From Nannochloris sp. 'desiccata' (Eukaryota; Chlorophyta; Trebouxiophyceae; Chlorellales; Chlorellaceae), in NCBI GenBank assembly GCA_019044685.2, contig JAGTXX020000005.1:434001-498000 (forward strand): DNA of 64,000 nucleotides. The letters are read 5' to 3'. The stretch's first letter is position 1. Every line of letters begins with the position of its first letter. Under the pieces are notes generated by a model. It worked only from the letters and a program-made list of their open reading frames with translations. It did not search any database and was not told the DNA's origin. Positions 10,680 to 21,551 of the stretch are shown here, one piece after another. Position numbers and translations under genes: made by a program.

Positions 10680-11231
10680 ATGGCCGACGTGCGAGATGTC
10701 CTCAAAAGTGTTGCTGATGGCATTGGTGGACTGGCGGGTGCTTTGCCCGAGGGCAACTGGCAGCAAGTTGCCGTCCACCTTGCTGCGCCAGGACAGCAGC
10801 AGATTCTGAAACAGCAGCAGCAATTGCTGCAGCAGACGCAGGAGATGCTGCAACAGACGCAGCAGATGCAGGAGCAAGTGCAGCAGGCCGTGCAACCCAT
10901 CGCGCAGATGCAGGTGACGCTGCAACAAGTGCAGCGAGATTTGGCGTCAATGAGGTGGACATAAGTGAACGCTGCCATTAGGTTTCATAACAGAAACAAT
11001 CGCAATGCCGTTCGTCCCTTGCACAAGGAGCTTGAGGGCGGCAACAACGCTGTGGGAGCCCTTCCTCCTGCTCACATGCAATTCCCTGAAAATTTCTCGG
11101 AGGCCATTGCTCTCACTGGCAACGAGCTCGACCAGCTACAGGACTTTTACCAAGTTCAGTTTGCTGGGCACCTGGCCGGAGACCGCAGGCATGCACTTTG
11201 GGCGTACATTTCCGAACCCGCGGTAATGTAG
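10680..11231 (+). pseudogene. Decayed Gln-rich coiled-coil gene with in-frame stop
   Basis: An ATG at 10680 opens a 94-residue frame with a Gln-rich heptad-like coiled coil (LLQQTQEMLQQTQQMQEQ), closed by TAA at 10962-10964. The same frame resumes at once with AAIRFHNRNNRN and a globular-looking 80-residue tail ending LWAYISEPAV. Around 10950-10970 the +1 frame reads VDIS, so one base lost and one gained within about 15 bp would explain the stop. No intron of workable length removes it. The two halves look like one coiled-coil protein of a kind I recall from algal and oomycete genomes with no known function; I could not check this. It lies just before the rearranged repeat. Confidence 0.5.
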
Positions 11232-11460
11232 AGGTGCAGGACGATTTGCCATCTTCCCCTTCTTTTGAGTAGAACGGAAGATTGGATATTAAGCAAAAAG
11301 ATTATGGGCGTGTTTGCACTGGAGTAGTTCCAGTCATGCCACCTCAATTAACAGAACAACGCTGCAACCACGGCTGGTCTTGAAAACAAGTTAACCAACT
11401 TCTCAGGAAGGTCTCTTTTTCCTAATTAACGCTGCTTTTCTTGTAAAAGATTGTTCGACG

Positions 11461-11935
11461 CAATCAGGTGGATGAAGACGCTTTCTCAGACCCCTGCCCC
11501 GCGGCCAACGAGGATGTGATGCAAACTGGAGAACCTGACAAAGTCCCTCGACATATGACTGCAGAGGACGAGGCTGATCTTCTTCGTCGTATTGCAGAGC
11601 AGTGTCGTGTTGAGGTAGCTCGACAAGATGAAGCTGATGGCGAAGCCATGGATGAAGCTGAGCCTGGCCAAGACCAGGTTGCAAAACATCCTTCAATGGT
11701 GTTAAACAAACCGTTTCCCTTGGTTCCTGCTGCACGCAATCAGGTGGATGAAGACGCTTCCTCAGACCCCTGCCCCGCGGCCAACGAGGATGTGATGCAA
11801 ACTGGAGAACCTGTCGAAGAGGATGCTGCGACTGTAGATACTAAAACTGCCTTGATGATGACTTTAGTGACTACTGGTGGCGTAAATGGAGAGGAAGGCG
11901 AGGCGGGAGAAGAACACCAGGTAGAGGCAGCACTA
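11461..11935 (+). repeat. Scrambled direct partial copy of the acidic-protein gene
   Basis: Compared by eye with 14448-18589: 11461-11537 matches parental 15137-15212, then the sequence jumps back and 11538-11932 matches parental 14938-15332. The VDEDA-SDPCPAANEDV segment therefore occurs twice here. An open frame (11468-11959) keeps the parental frame across the rearrangement but has no promoter or exon I can support. It is probably a non-coding or pseudogenic fragment. Variants such as CGACATATG are shared with the adjacent inverted copy and differ from the parent, so the two arms are closer to each other than to the parent. Confidence 0.85.
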
Positions 11936-12345
11936 AAGTCATCATCAGGGCAGTTCTAGTATCTACAGTCGCAGCATCCTCTTCGACAGGTTCTCCAGTT
12001 TGCATCACATCCTCGTTGGCCGCGGGGCAGGGGTCTGAGGAAGCGTCTTCATCCACCTGGTTGCGTACAGCAGGAACCAAGGGAAACGGTTTGTTTAACA
12101 CCATTGAAGGATGTTTTACAACCTGGTCTTGGCCAGGCTCAGCTTCACCCATGGCTTCGCCATCAGCTTCATCTTGTCAAGCTACCTCAACACGACACTG
12201 CTCTGCAATACGAAGAAGAAGATCAGCCTCGTCCTCTGCAGTCATATGTCGAGGGACTTTTGAAAAGCGTCGACGGGAAGCAGGTTTCACTAGGGCTGGA
12301 ATTACTATATCATCCCGCGCCTCTCTGATCGAACTCTACGTCCGG
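11936..12345 (-). repeat. Inverted partial copy forming a long hairpin with 11538-11865
   Basis: Read on the minus strand, this matches parental 14757-15266 with roughly 100 bp (about 14785-14885) deleted. Positions 11937-12262 are the reverse complement of about 11538-11865, with only about eight differences that I can count over 330 bp, nearly all transitions. The spacer between the arms is about 71 bp (11866-11936). A transcript across both arms would fold into a long nearly perfect stem-loop. Confidence 0.85.
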
Positions 12346-12352
12346 ATCACCT

Positions 12353-13072
12353 AATGACAAATGACGTAACTTAACTTTTGTAAGAACCGACCTATTAAAA
12401 ATGTAAAAAGTAGGGGCAAGGGCGCCGGAGACAAATATGTACAAGACAAAAACTGTCATTTAAGTTCCAAAACGGAGAGATTCGATTTATCGATCTTGAA
12501 TTATTTATTTATTTATTTTCGGGTAGGGGGTGCACATGCTGCCAGCACCCAGTGGGTACGTGACAGTAGAGAAGTGGATGGATAAGTAAAAAAAAATAAA
12601 GAAAAAGGCAAGGCTGCAACAACCCAACAGAAATGCACAGAGCTGAACTAACTTTGTATCGATACGTACTAATATCATAGACAGAAGAACTAAAATGCAG
12701 ATTTCTTTCGCAGATACTTGGTTGAAAGTGTTTATACAAGTCCAATGTAAGCTTACATGAGAAATTCACGATGAAGTTATTTTAAATAGATGCAAGAATG
12801 CAGTCGAAACAGCGGCTCCGTTGCTTTTTCAGCAGCACTGCCATAGTATGTGTTGGCAAGCGTCACGGTGCCGCTTCTTTTGCAGAAGATTGCAGCCTTA
12901 TGACGTCTTATCCCCAACCGTTGCATCGCATATTTCAGACATTTTAAATAACCGACGTCCCCTCACTTCAAAAAGTACAACTAGGGTGGCCCATGTCCAC
13001 CCACTACACCACCTATAAAATCCCACTAAAATTACTCCACGCATTCCAACATACATGATAGATGCCAAGAAT
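12353..13072 (+). repeat. Dispersed repeat R1 (second copy at 18984-19449)
   Basis: 12353-12690 and 12951-13072 match 18984-19325 and 19328-19449 in the same orientation, with scattered substitutions and indels. Shared landmarks are AATGACAAATGACGTAACTT, GTAAAAAGTAGGGGCAAGG, CGGGTAGGGGGTGCACATGC and CTAGGGTGGCCCATG. R1 has about 260 bp (12691-12950) that the other copy lacks. No ORF spans it. Both copies lie on the 3' side of acidic-protein gene sequence, so they may be one 3'-flank duplication or copies of a short non-coding mobile repeat. Confidence 0.8.
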
Positions 13073-14447
13073 TAGAAGCAACTAAAATCTAAGAAACTAA
13101 GGAAACATTTTACTTTTCAAAAAAAAAATGTATCGATAGTCGAAGACGTCTTTTCTTTTTCCCTAAGCCATCGCCACTTTTTCTACTAGTCTACTCCACG
13201 ATGCCTTTCTAATATACTGTATATCACATCCGGATTACGCTTCTGGACCGACTTTTCCTTCTTTGTCTCCCTACTCTAACTGTTCTTTAATCTTCACATC
13301 GATCACTATGACGCTCCACCCCCAAACCCTCTTGAATAAGTAAAATCAATTTAAATGGTTTGCTAGGCATTTAAACTGCGTTCTCTCTGCATGCAATGTT
13401 AGCTGATATATAGCTCCAGATAATGAACTACTAATTTGGGTCTTAGCATTGAAAGAACGAAGCAGAATTAATAAAATTAAAGTCAGATGCCGCTCTGCCG
13501 CCCTGTCGCTTTCACCGCACTCACTTGAAAAGATCTTTTTACCCGGAATTTCCCTTCGAAATTTTGCAAGGATACTTCAAATACACTTTTTCATGCAATG
13601 ACCGCTTTCTGCGTAGAAAATACGGCTCTTCTAGAGCATCCAGACAGCTGTAAAAGTGCTACCTGACAAGAAAATCAAGGCCAGAATTTGAACTGCAGGA
13701 AAGAATTTTGAATTGAGTTCGTTTAAAACGCACGCCTGCGATTGGATCTGCCTCCACAAATAAAATTCGTATAATTACCAGAGTCTTGTAAACACTATAG
13801 AAGGTTGTATAGAGGTGGTGCACGCACTAACTCTTCCAAATATTTCAAAATCTTTTCAATTGAGAGATCGCGACGACTCTATCAAAACGATCTGAAATGC
13901 GCAATTACGTCAATTTAGTGGCCTCTGAAGCTGCTAAAAACAAAGGTGCGTCAATTTAGCAATGTTGTGGGGCTCTATAGCCTTCACAAACCGAGTGTTT
14001 ACCCAACTCTTGGCTCTTGTCTTCTGGGAGAGGCCAACCAAGCCATCAGTGGCTGAAGCAACTTCTTCCATCTTCTATTTATGCCCCATACCATGCGGGA
14101 TATTGATTTCTTGGTCGCCCGAGTTGCGCTATAAGCCGAGAATGCAAGGAAACAAGGCTTCTAATCACACTTTGATTTGGGAACCTTTTTTCTTGTAATG
14201 CTTCCATCTCTGCTCACTCCGCTCGGTTGTTTCTGGTATGCTGCTAGCGTATACTCCACAATCCCCACGTGCAGACCTTGCGCAGAAGAGTCAACTTCCT
14301 CTTCTCATCTTTTGGCCAATTTCTGGATCTTTTGACAGCTTGTCGCGTCTTCTCTCAGCCCTAGATTTCTTCAGCGCTTCTATATATTTACTTATTATAT
14401 CATACTCATCCATTTCCCCACATTTTTCTTCTTCTTAACACCTGCAG
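13073..14447. other. Long region without a supported gene
   Basis: About 1.4 kb of AT-rich sequence. The short ORFs here (for example 13962-14198) have no homology or codon signal I recognise. The first exon of the acidic-protein gene should lie here or further upstream, ending in a phase-1 donor, but I could not identify it. Confidence 0.4.
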
Positions 14448-17400
14448 GCAAGCATACAAATGCCAAAACGTCAACCAGCTGTGCCAGTGGCTCGGCGCTG
14501 GGCAGTGGCTCTTCAAAGAACCTGCGCAGGCAGCCCGCCATTCAACCTAGACCCGTCGGTGATGTGGACACCGATGAAAAGGTACAACCCCTGGCTGAGC
14601 AATCAGGCTGTTTCTCCGGCTCTGCCCCTCTTCCTGCAACTGGCAAGGAAGACGACGAAGTTAACTGGGCAGAGCTGAACCGTGTTGGCATCGCAGACAT
14701 GCCCGATTCTGACGACGACGGGGTATCTGAGACTGGAGAAACGTCAGACCGTGACTTGGACGTAGAGTTCGATCAGAGAGGCGCAGATGAAGGAGGATTC
14801 AATTTGAATCTGTTGGCCGATGTTTGCTTAAAAAAACGGTCCAGAGAAGAAGAGTCATCTCAGGATGAAGATGATGATGAAGAAGATGATATAGTTATTC
14901 CAGCCCTAGTAAACCCTGCTTCCCGTCGTCGGTTTTCAAAAGTCCCTCGACGTATGACTGCAGAGGACGAGGCGGATCTTCTTTGTCGTATTGCAGAGCA
15001 GTGTCGTGTTGAGGTAGCTCGACAAGTTGGAGCTGATGGCGAAGCCATGGGTGAAGCTGAGCTTGGCCAAGACCAGGTTGTAAAACATCCTTCAATGGTG
15101 TTAAACAAACCGTTTCCCTTGGTTCCTGCTGCACGCAATCAGGTGGATGAAGACGCTTCCTCAGACCCCTGCCCCGCGGCCAACGAGGATGTGATGCAAA
15201 TTGGAGAACCTGGCGAAGAGGATGCTGCGACTTTAGATACTAAAACTGTCCTGATGATGACTTTAGTGACTACTGGTGGCTTAAATGGAGAGGAAGGCGA
15301 GGCGGGAGAAGAACACCAGGTAGAGGCAGCGCCTGCTGCTGCTGCTGCTGCTGCCGCTGAGACAGAAGTGCGAGTACCCTCTCTTGTTGACCATTTAATG
15401 GAGGGAAAGGCTTATCTTGGGAAAAGACAGCGTGACTTCTCAAACCTGCTCGAATTCTCTGATGAAGAGGAGCAACACGAAAAGAAAGTGTATAGGCGCC
15501 GGCGCTCTGGTCAGCGTCGCCGTGTGGATTCTGAGCCTGCAGCAATCGAAGCGCGTGAAATCGTTCCTGTAGTTGCGCCTCAGGATATTCCTTCTGAAGC
15601 TGCTGCTCTTGAAGTTGCTCATGTAGTTGATGCTGAGCTCCCATCTTTTGAAGAGGAAGCCAACAGAGAAGAAGCAGCCAAGGTGCTCCTTGTACAGATC
15701 AAGGAAGAGGAGGAAGAGCACGAATTGGGAGTCAGTCCTGAATACTTCCAACAAAACGAGCTTATTCCTGAGGTCCCCTCTAATGATGATGAGGAGGAGG
15801 AGAAGGAGGATGAGAAGCTTAATGTAGAAGTTGAGGCAGAGGAGCTGAAGGTCGAGATCAAAGAAGAGGATCCAGAATTGCAGCCTTTGGGCTTCCCGCT
15901 TGATTTACTTCAACAAGATCAAAATGAGGGGCCTAATGTAGAGAAGAAAGACGAGCTTGAAGCCAGTGATACAAAAGAGAAGATGAAGAAGAAGCAACAA
16001 GAAGAAAATTTGGGCCACGATGTTGACACCAAGGAAGAAGGAAAGAACGATGTAGCTTCCAAAAAGAAAGAAGAAGGTCAAAGTTTCTCCAAAAAAGACG
16101 ATTGCAACGGTTTCCTCCTGAGGATGATTTCAACGGTGGTGGAAACACAGCAGCCGCTGCCGGTCGCAGCTCTTGCCACTGCCGCCGCACCTGTTGTAAT
16201 CACCACTGAGCCTCAAGCCATCTCTGGTCCTTCCTTTACAAATGGAGGCACCCGTCATAGTCCCCATCCTAAACGCCATATGTCTTTCAATAAAGACATA
16301 TGTTCTAATGAAGAGGTTTCTATGGACAGTGACGAAGCAACTCTCTCTAAGATGCAGGTGCCCTCTTATTGTGGCAGAACAGCCGACATGGAGGTCGATC
16401 TTCCTCCAAGGGATACCAGGCTCTCTGCTCCGGTAGTACATGTTAACGATGCTATGGAGTATGGGTGCACTCCTCCTAAAGCATCTCAAGCATCCTCTTT
16501 GGTATATACATCTTCCTTTGCTACTCCTTTAGATGCTGCGCCTGCGGTGTCCGTCATCACCTCTCGTACCGTCGAAGGGGATTGTATCGAAATGGAGCAA
16601 GCTGAAGCTGGAGAAAAGGATGCATGTGTTACTTTGTTTTCTTCTTCTAAGATTAATGCCATGCCTGCGTTCCATTTTGATTCTAACGGAGCTGGGCCTG
16701 TTGCTGCTGCTGCTGCTACTGCGCCTGCTGTGATGATACAAACCACCTGCCAGCAGCAAGATCAGGACCAGGTAATGTGTTGTTTTGAGCCTTCTCCCGC
16801 CTCGAAGCTTTTGCAGCAAGACAGCGAGAGCACTTTTGAGGAAGGAGAAATTATTGATCAAGGAGAAATGCTGCAAGGAGAAGAGGACAATGTCTCCATT
16901 GGCACTGCGGTAGCTGATGCACCCAACGCTTTGGACATCTTCAAGAATTGTGTCCAAGGCGACGGCTCCGTCAACCAGGATATTACACCACCTAGCTTAG
17001 AAGAGAGCAACAACAACTCTGATGATATTACTGAAGTAAATATTGCAATTGCACCTCAAGCTGTTATTCTTTCTGCCCAAGAAGCTCTGCCTCCAATCCC
17101 TGATTGTGATTCTATTGAAAATTCTAGCCCAGAGGTGGAAATTATTAGTATTGACTGTGATGCCTGTGAAAGGGATGTTATTTCTAGCCCATTACCTTGC
17201 GATTTCCCTTTGCCTTATGATGATTTGGTTGTTGAGAGTGAGGAGGAGGAAGAGGAGGAGGAGGTAGAAGATGCTGGTGAAGAAGAGGAAGCTTGCAGCC
17301 ATGACTGTACCACCTTGACCTCCACCGATGCAGCCGCCACCGCCGGCAACATTGCTTTTGCTACTGATTGCGCAGCAGCCAGCAGCGTGCCGAGCTCTTC

Positions 17401-18589
17401 TTCTGAAGACAAGAGAGTTCTGTATTCTTCTGATGCAGTCTCCTTAAACCGTGATCTGTGCTCCCCTACCAAACTGGAATCTACATTAATTTCTTTAGTT
17501 GAGGTGGAAGCCGACACCGGTGACAGCATTCAAGCTGTGCCTGCTGCTGCAGCTGAAAAATCTGTATTTAAGCCCATTAATGGCTATAGTATCTGGGATA
17601 TTGCCTTGAACATGGCTCTCCCTGATGATGAGCTCCTTGTTGAGGATGGTTCTGTTTGTGTAGTTGTTGCACTCGAAGAGGCCGAGGCAGCGTCAGTGGA
17701 TGAAAATGATGATGCCTACTCTTTGGAAGAAGGAGAAATTCCTCCCTGGGAGTATGATTTGCCGGAATTATTAGGAAAATTGGCAGCAAAGCAGGAGCAA
17801 GAAGAAATTAATGAGTCCTTTGGTAGCATCGACCACCCGGTAGCAAGAGATAGAGAAGAAGAAGAAGAAGGAGGAGGAGGAGAAGAAGAAGAAGAAGAAG
17901 AAGAAGAAGGAGGACAAACTGTTTATGTCTCTTCTAATCGAAATGAAGTAGACTCTAGATTTGACGTTGGAAACGGTGATTTTGAAGCTGATAATGAAGA
18001 CATATACTACAGCGACGATGCTGCTAGCTTTAGCACGAACACCAACACTGTCATCACTGCTGCTGCTGCTGCTGCTGTTGCCGAAGAGGTTGTTGCCGCC
18101 ACAGCCAATGGCGTACCTATTTCTCCTGAAGAGAGAAAGTCTTTTAATAACAACGAGCAACTTCTAGTTGCTGAAGAAGATTCATCAGACATCGATTCAG
18201 TGCTTGAAGACGGGGAAGATGACAAAGAATTCACTGCTTTTGAAAACCCTTTATATTTCTCTTGCTGTGAAAATGTTTTATATTGCGAAGCTGAAGAACG
18301 CAGTGCTTCCGCCGTGGATTCTGAATCTACAGATGGTGGTGTTGTTGACAAAGAAGACACCTGCAGTGACGATAACGCCTCCACCACTGGCACCGTCGAT
18401 GCTGCTGCAAAGGCTGTCGTACCGTATGAAGAAGAAGAAGAAGAAGACAGCAGCGCTGCTTCCATCTTAAAAATGTATGACAATAGCTGGTTTGGTAAGC
18501 CTAGTTCTAAGAAGCCTACCGCTCTTGGTGGTGGTTTGTTCTCTAGTATCAAACAGACACTGCAGTCTGTTCGATCTGTGTTATTATAG
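14448..18589 (+). CDS. Giant acidic low-complexity protein, function unknown (5' end unresolved)
   Basis: A 4.1-kb open exon begins after a CCTGCAG acceptor (exon start 14448, needing one base from an upstream exon) and ends at 18589. It encodes about 1,380 residues. No ATG begins the frame before 14564, where a GTG lies, and coding continues upstream, so the true start is in an unseen exon. The protein is rich in Glu/Asp with Ala runs and short basic patches that could be nuclear localisation signals (KKRSREEE, YRRRRSGQRRRVD). EEGEI occurs twice (STFEEGEIIDQG, YSLEEGEIPPWEY). A more ordered island is VFKPINGYSIWDIALNMALP. The tail is basic and amphipathic (GGGLFSSIKQTLQSVRSVLL). No domain is recognised; it is probably largely disordered. 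Part of it (about 14938-15332) is duplicated at 11461-12345. Confidence 0.65.
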
Positions 18590-18796
18590 GATAATAATAC
18601 CTGTAGCCTTCTTCTTAAGTTTTGATAAGCTGTTCCTTTTGGAGCTCCTCTGAGAAGATAAGATAAATAAATAGAGAAATTGTGTTGGAAATGGTGAATG
18701 CGCAGTTTAAATAAAAGTTACTGTATTGCTGTTGTGGTGGGGTATTTACTTTTGATGATAGTCTGCAGCTGGCCTGCTGCAATGCTCATTGATATG

Positions 18797-18833
18797 GAGA
18801 AGAAGAAGAAGAAGAAGAAGAAGAAGAAGAAAA
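18797..18833 (+). repeat. (GAA)n microsatellite
   Basis: About twelve GAA triplets in tandem, roughly 210 bp after the acidic-protein stop codon. A related Glu-coding GAA/GAG tract lies inside the gene at about 17856-17912. Confidence 0.9.
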
Positions 18834-18983
18834 GGTGGAAGAACCAAAAGAAAAAAGAAGAAATTAAAAAAAAATTAATGAGCTGTCGCGCGGGCCAGAG
18901 TATTCCATTTTATTTTAATGTGCTGCTTAGAACATCTATTTACACACAATTGCAATAGTTTTAGCTACTGATATGAATCAATC

Positions 18984-19449
18984 AATGACAAATGACGTAA
19001 CTTAACGTCAGTAAGAACCGACCTAAAAAAATGTAAAAAGTAGGGGCAAGGGGGCCGGAGACATCTGCAGCATGTGCACCACTAGACAAATATGTACGAA
19101 AACTATCATTTAAGTTTCAAAACAGAGAGATTCGATTTATCGATCTTGATTTATTTATTTTCGGGTAGGGGGTGCACATGCTGGGTACGTGACAGCAGAG
19201 AAGTAAATGGATAAGTAAGAAAAATAGTAAAGTAAAAGACAAGGCTGCAACAACCCAACCAAAATGAAAAATGAGCTGAACAAACTTTGTATCGATACGT
19301 ATTAATATCATAGATAGAAGAAAAAACACCGACGTCCCCTCACTTCAAAAAGTACAACTAGGGTGGCCCATGCCCACCCACTACACCCCCAACAAGATCC
19401 CACTAAAATTACTCCACGCTTTCCAACATACATGATAGATGCCAAGAAT
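18984..19449 (+). repeat. Dispersed repeat R2 (copy of R1)
   Basis: Direct-orientation counterpart of 12353-13072, lacking its 260-bp internal segment; the join lies near 19325. It starts about 395 bp after the acidic-protein stop and ends just before an A-rich run (19454-19467). Confidence 0.8.
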
Positions 19450-19582
19450 CAACTGAAAAAAAAAAAAACATTGACAACATTATTCGACTTGCTGCATTAA
19501 TTTTTCAACATCAACTTGTCACCCGCCTGGGAAGAATAACAATCTCAATTATTAAGTTTGAAATCAAATCACGTCTTGTTTA

Positions 19583-21139
19583 TTACTCATCGAGGCTTTC
19601 TCGCCTCCAATTATGGCTTTGTGCCTCTAGCTCTGTCAACACAGCCTTGATCCGGTTTAGAGACTGCAAAAAAGGAGGAGGACTTCAAAGTGAGAAAACC
19701 GCCGTCGGCAGAGGGAAAAAAAAACATCAACTAGCTTTTTTCTTTCTTTTTTCAAATTGTAAATTTATTTTACCCTAGATTAAACGCCTTACCGGATCAT
19801 CTGCGCTTTGTTGTTCCAAAGCTTGTGACACTACAGATTGATTGTACCCTTCTACACCAGGGGATAACCCTTCCTTATACCAAGGGTGCTTCAAAATGCT
19901 TTCGACCGAAAACCGATGCTCTGGATCCGGCTTCAACATCCCTTGCAACAGATCGCTACACTCAGGAGATACATTCGGTGGTGCGGTATATTCTCCTCGT
20001 AATATGCGCTGCAACGCTGCTCTTATACCTTGGACTTTACTTAAAGCGTTATCCTCATCTCTCTTGAAGGGATACTTCCCGGTCAACATAGCATACAGAA
20101 CGACTCCACAGGACCATACATCTGCTTTTTTAGCATCATAGACTGCATCAGGGCCATTACTGACCACTTCAGGTGCCATATACATTACAGTTCCTACTCT
20201 TGTGGTAGGGGCACTCTGGCCATGTTCATCTTTTGAGAAGCCGAAATCGCTTATTTTAATTAAAGGACGAGTGTCTCCAACTAAAAGAGTGTTTTCAAGT
20301 TTAATATCACGGTTGACAACTCCCATTTGGTGGCAGAAATCGACTGCGAGCATTAATTGTTGAAAGAACCATCGAGCTTCAGGTTCAGAAAGGCCACGAC
20401 GGGACATGACGTAAGAGTGAAGGTCACCAAAATTTGCATATTCAAGGACGAGAGCTAGGAAACGGGGGGTAAGGAACACCTGCATATATATATTTGGGCG
20501 GGAGGGGAATACAAGGGTGAAAATGTTGGGTTAATTTAGCTTCTTTGGTTGAGTTTCTAAACTGGATTAATAGGTGATACGCGGCATGGTAGGAGTGTTT
20601 ATTTTATCTTTTAATTAGAAAACCTACATCTAGAAGGCCAATGACGTGCGGATGGCAGAGTTTATATTGGTTCAAAATTTCTCTAGAAACGTATTTGCTA
20701 TCTCCCTGCAAAAATTAAAAATAAATGGAAAAAAAAAATGAGCTGGCATTGGCGATGGGAAGTACCTTGGTAGTAGGAAAACCTCCTCCCTGGTCAGCAT
20801 TGCTACTTAAACCCAAAGATTTTTATCTCAATCAATAGCTACATGCATATCCATACCAGTACACAGTTGATAGATCAAACTTACAGTGCTTCTCTCTAAA
20901 AACTTGATAGCCACCTCCTGGCCCGTCAATTTATCAACTGCCCTGAGAACAAACCCGTGCCTTCCACGATTCACGTATGAAACCTGCAGGATAAGTATTT
21001 TAATATCAGGTCAATGTATACTATCTGTTAATCCAACGTTTGATTTTCAAGGTGGGGGAGCACTTACCATGGTGTACCTTGGGTGATCGGGAATTGGATT
21101 TGGTGGCACTTGGCCAGCCAGATCCTGACCAGATGACAT
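19583..21139 (-). CDS. SnRK2-type Ser/Thr protein kinase
   Basis: Five exons (21139-21068, 20983-20885, 20705-20628, 20479-19793, 19663-19583), all phase 0 with GT-AG introns, give 338 residues, the usual SnRK2 size. The kinase starts RYTMVSYVNRGRHGFVLRAV with the ATP Lys in EVAIKFLE. Then come EYANFGDLHSYV, catalytic loop VVNRDIKLENTLL, DFG (ISDFGFSKDE), activation segment VGTVMYMAPE, DVWSCGVVLYAML and HPWYKEGL. The C-terminus (SADDPSLNRIKAVLTELEAQ) matches the helix after the kinase domain in SnRK2 proteins. In plants and algae such kinases signal osmotic and nutrient stress, including sulfur limitation. The His of the usual HRD is Asn. A frame without the last intron would end VRRLI. It is head-to-head with ECM29. 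Confidence 0.85.
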
Positions 21140-21551
21140 GGTCTACTTGTATTTTATCCCAATAACCAATATGTAAATTTAAAATCGTTCCGGAAGAGGA
21201 GGTCTGTGATTGAAAAAGCAAACCAGCCAAGGCAAATATAATTACGTTCTGGAACTGTTAATTATCAATACTGCTTTCAACTGATAATTAAAGTTATATA
21301 GAGAATGATTATCGGGTCAGGGCTGCCGCTTCTTGCGTACGAGCTGGCGAAACCATCTATTTGATTTTTTCTGTGCCGAGCTGGCAAAAAATGCAAAAAG
21401 AAACAGAAGCAAAGCGATTATTTCCAAAGAAAAACCTCTAAAACAAATGCTTAAACGCAGTGTTCAGCAGATGGAATAAATGATCAGATCATTCCAAACC
21501 GGGCGACATTCATCCTTTACTGGTTAGCTCCCTGATCACTTTTGATTATCG
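21140..21551. promoter_or_regulatory. Divergent SnRK2/ECM29 promoter region
   Basis: 412 bp separate the two divergent start codons. No TATA box or named element was recognised; assignment is by position. Confidence 0.4.

Noticed and set aside
11468..11959. 163-codon ORF on the plus copy as a real gene
   Set aside because: It is a rearranged fragment of the acidic gene without an own start or flanks and ends shortly after the inversion join. It is better described as a repeat.
13962..14198. 78-codon ORF upstream of the acidic gene, tested as its first exon
   Set aside because: No donor gives the phase-1 join needed at 14448 with a convincing signal, and its composition differs.
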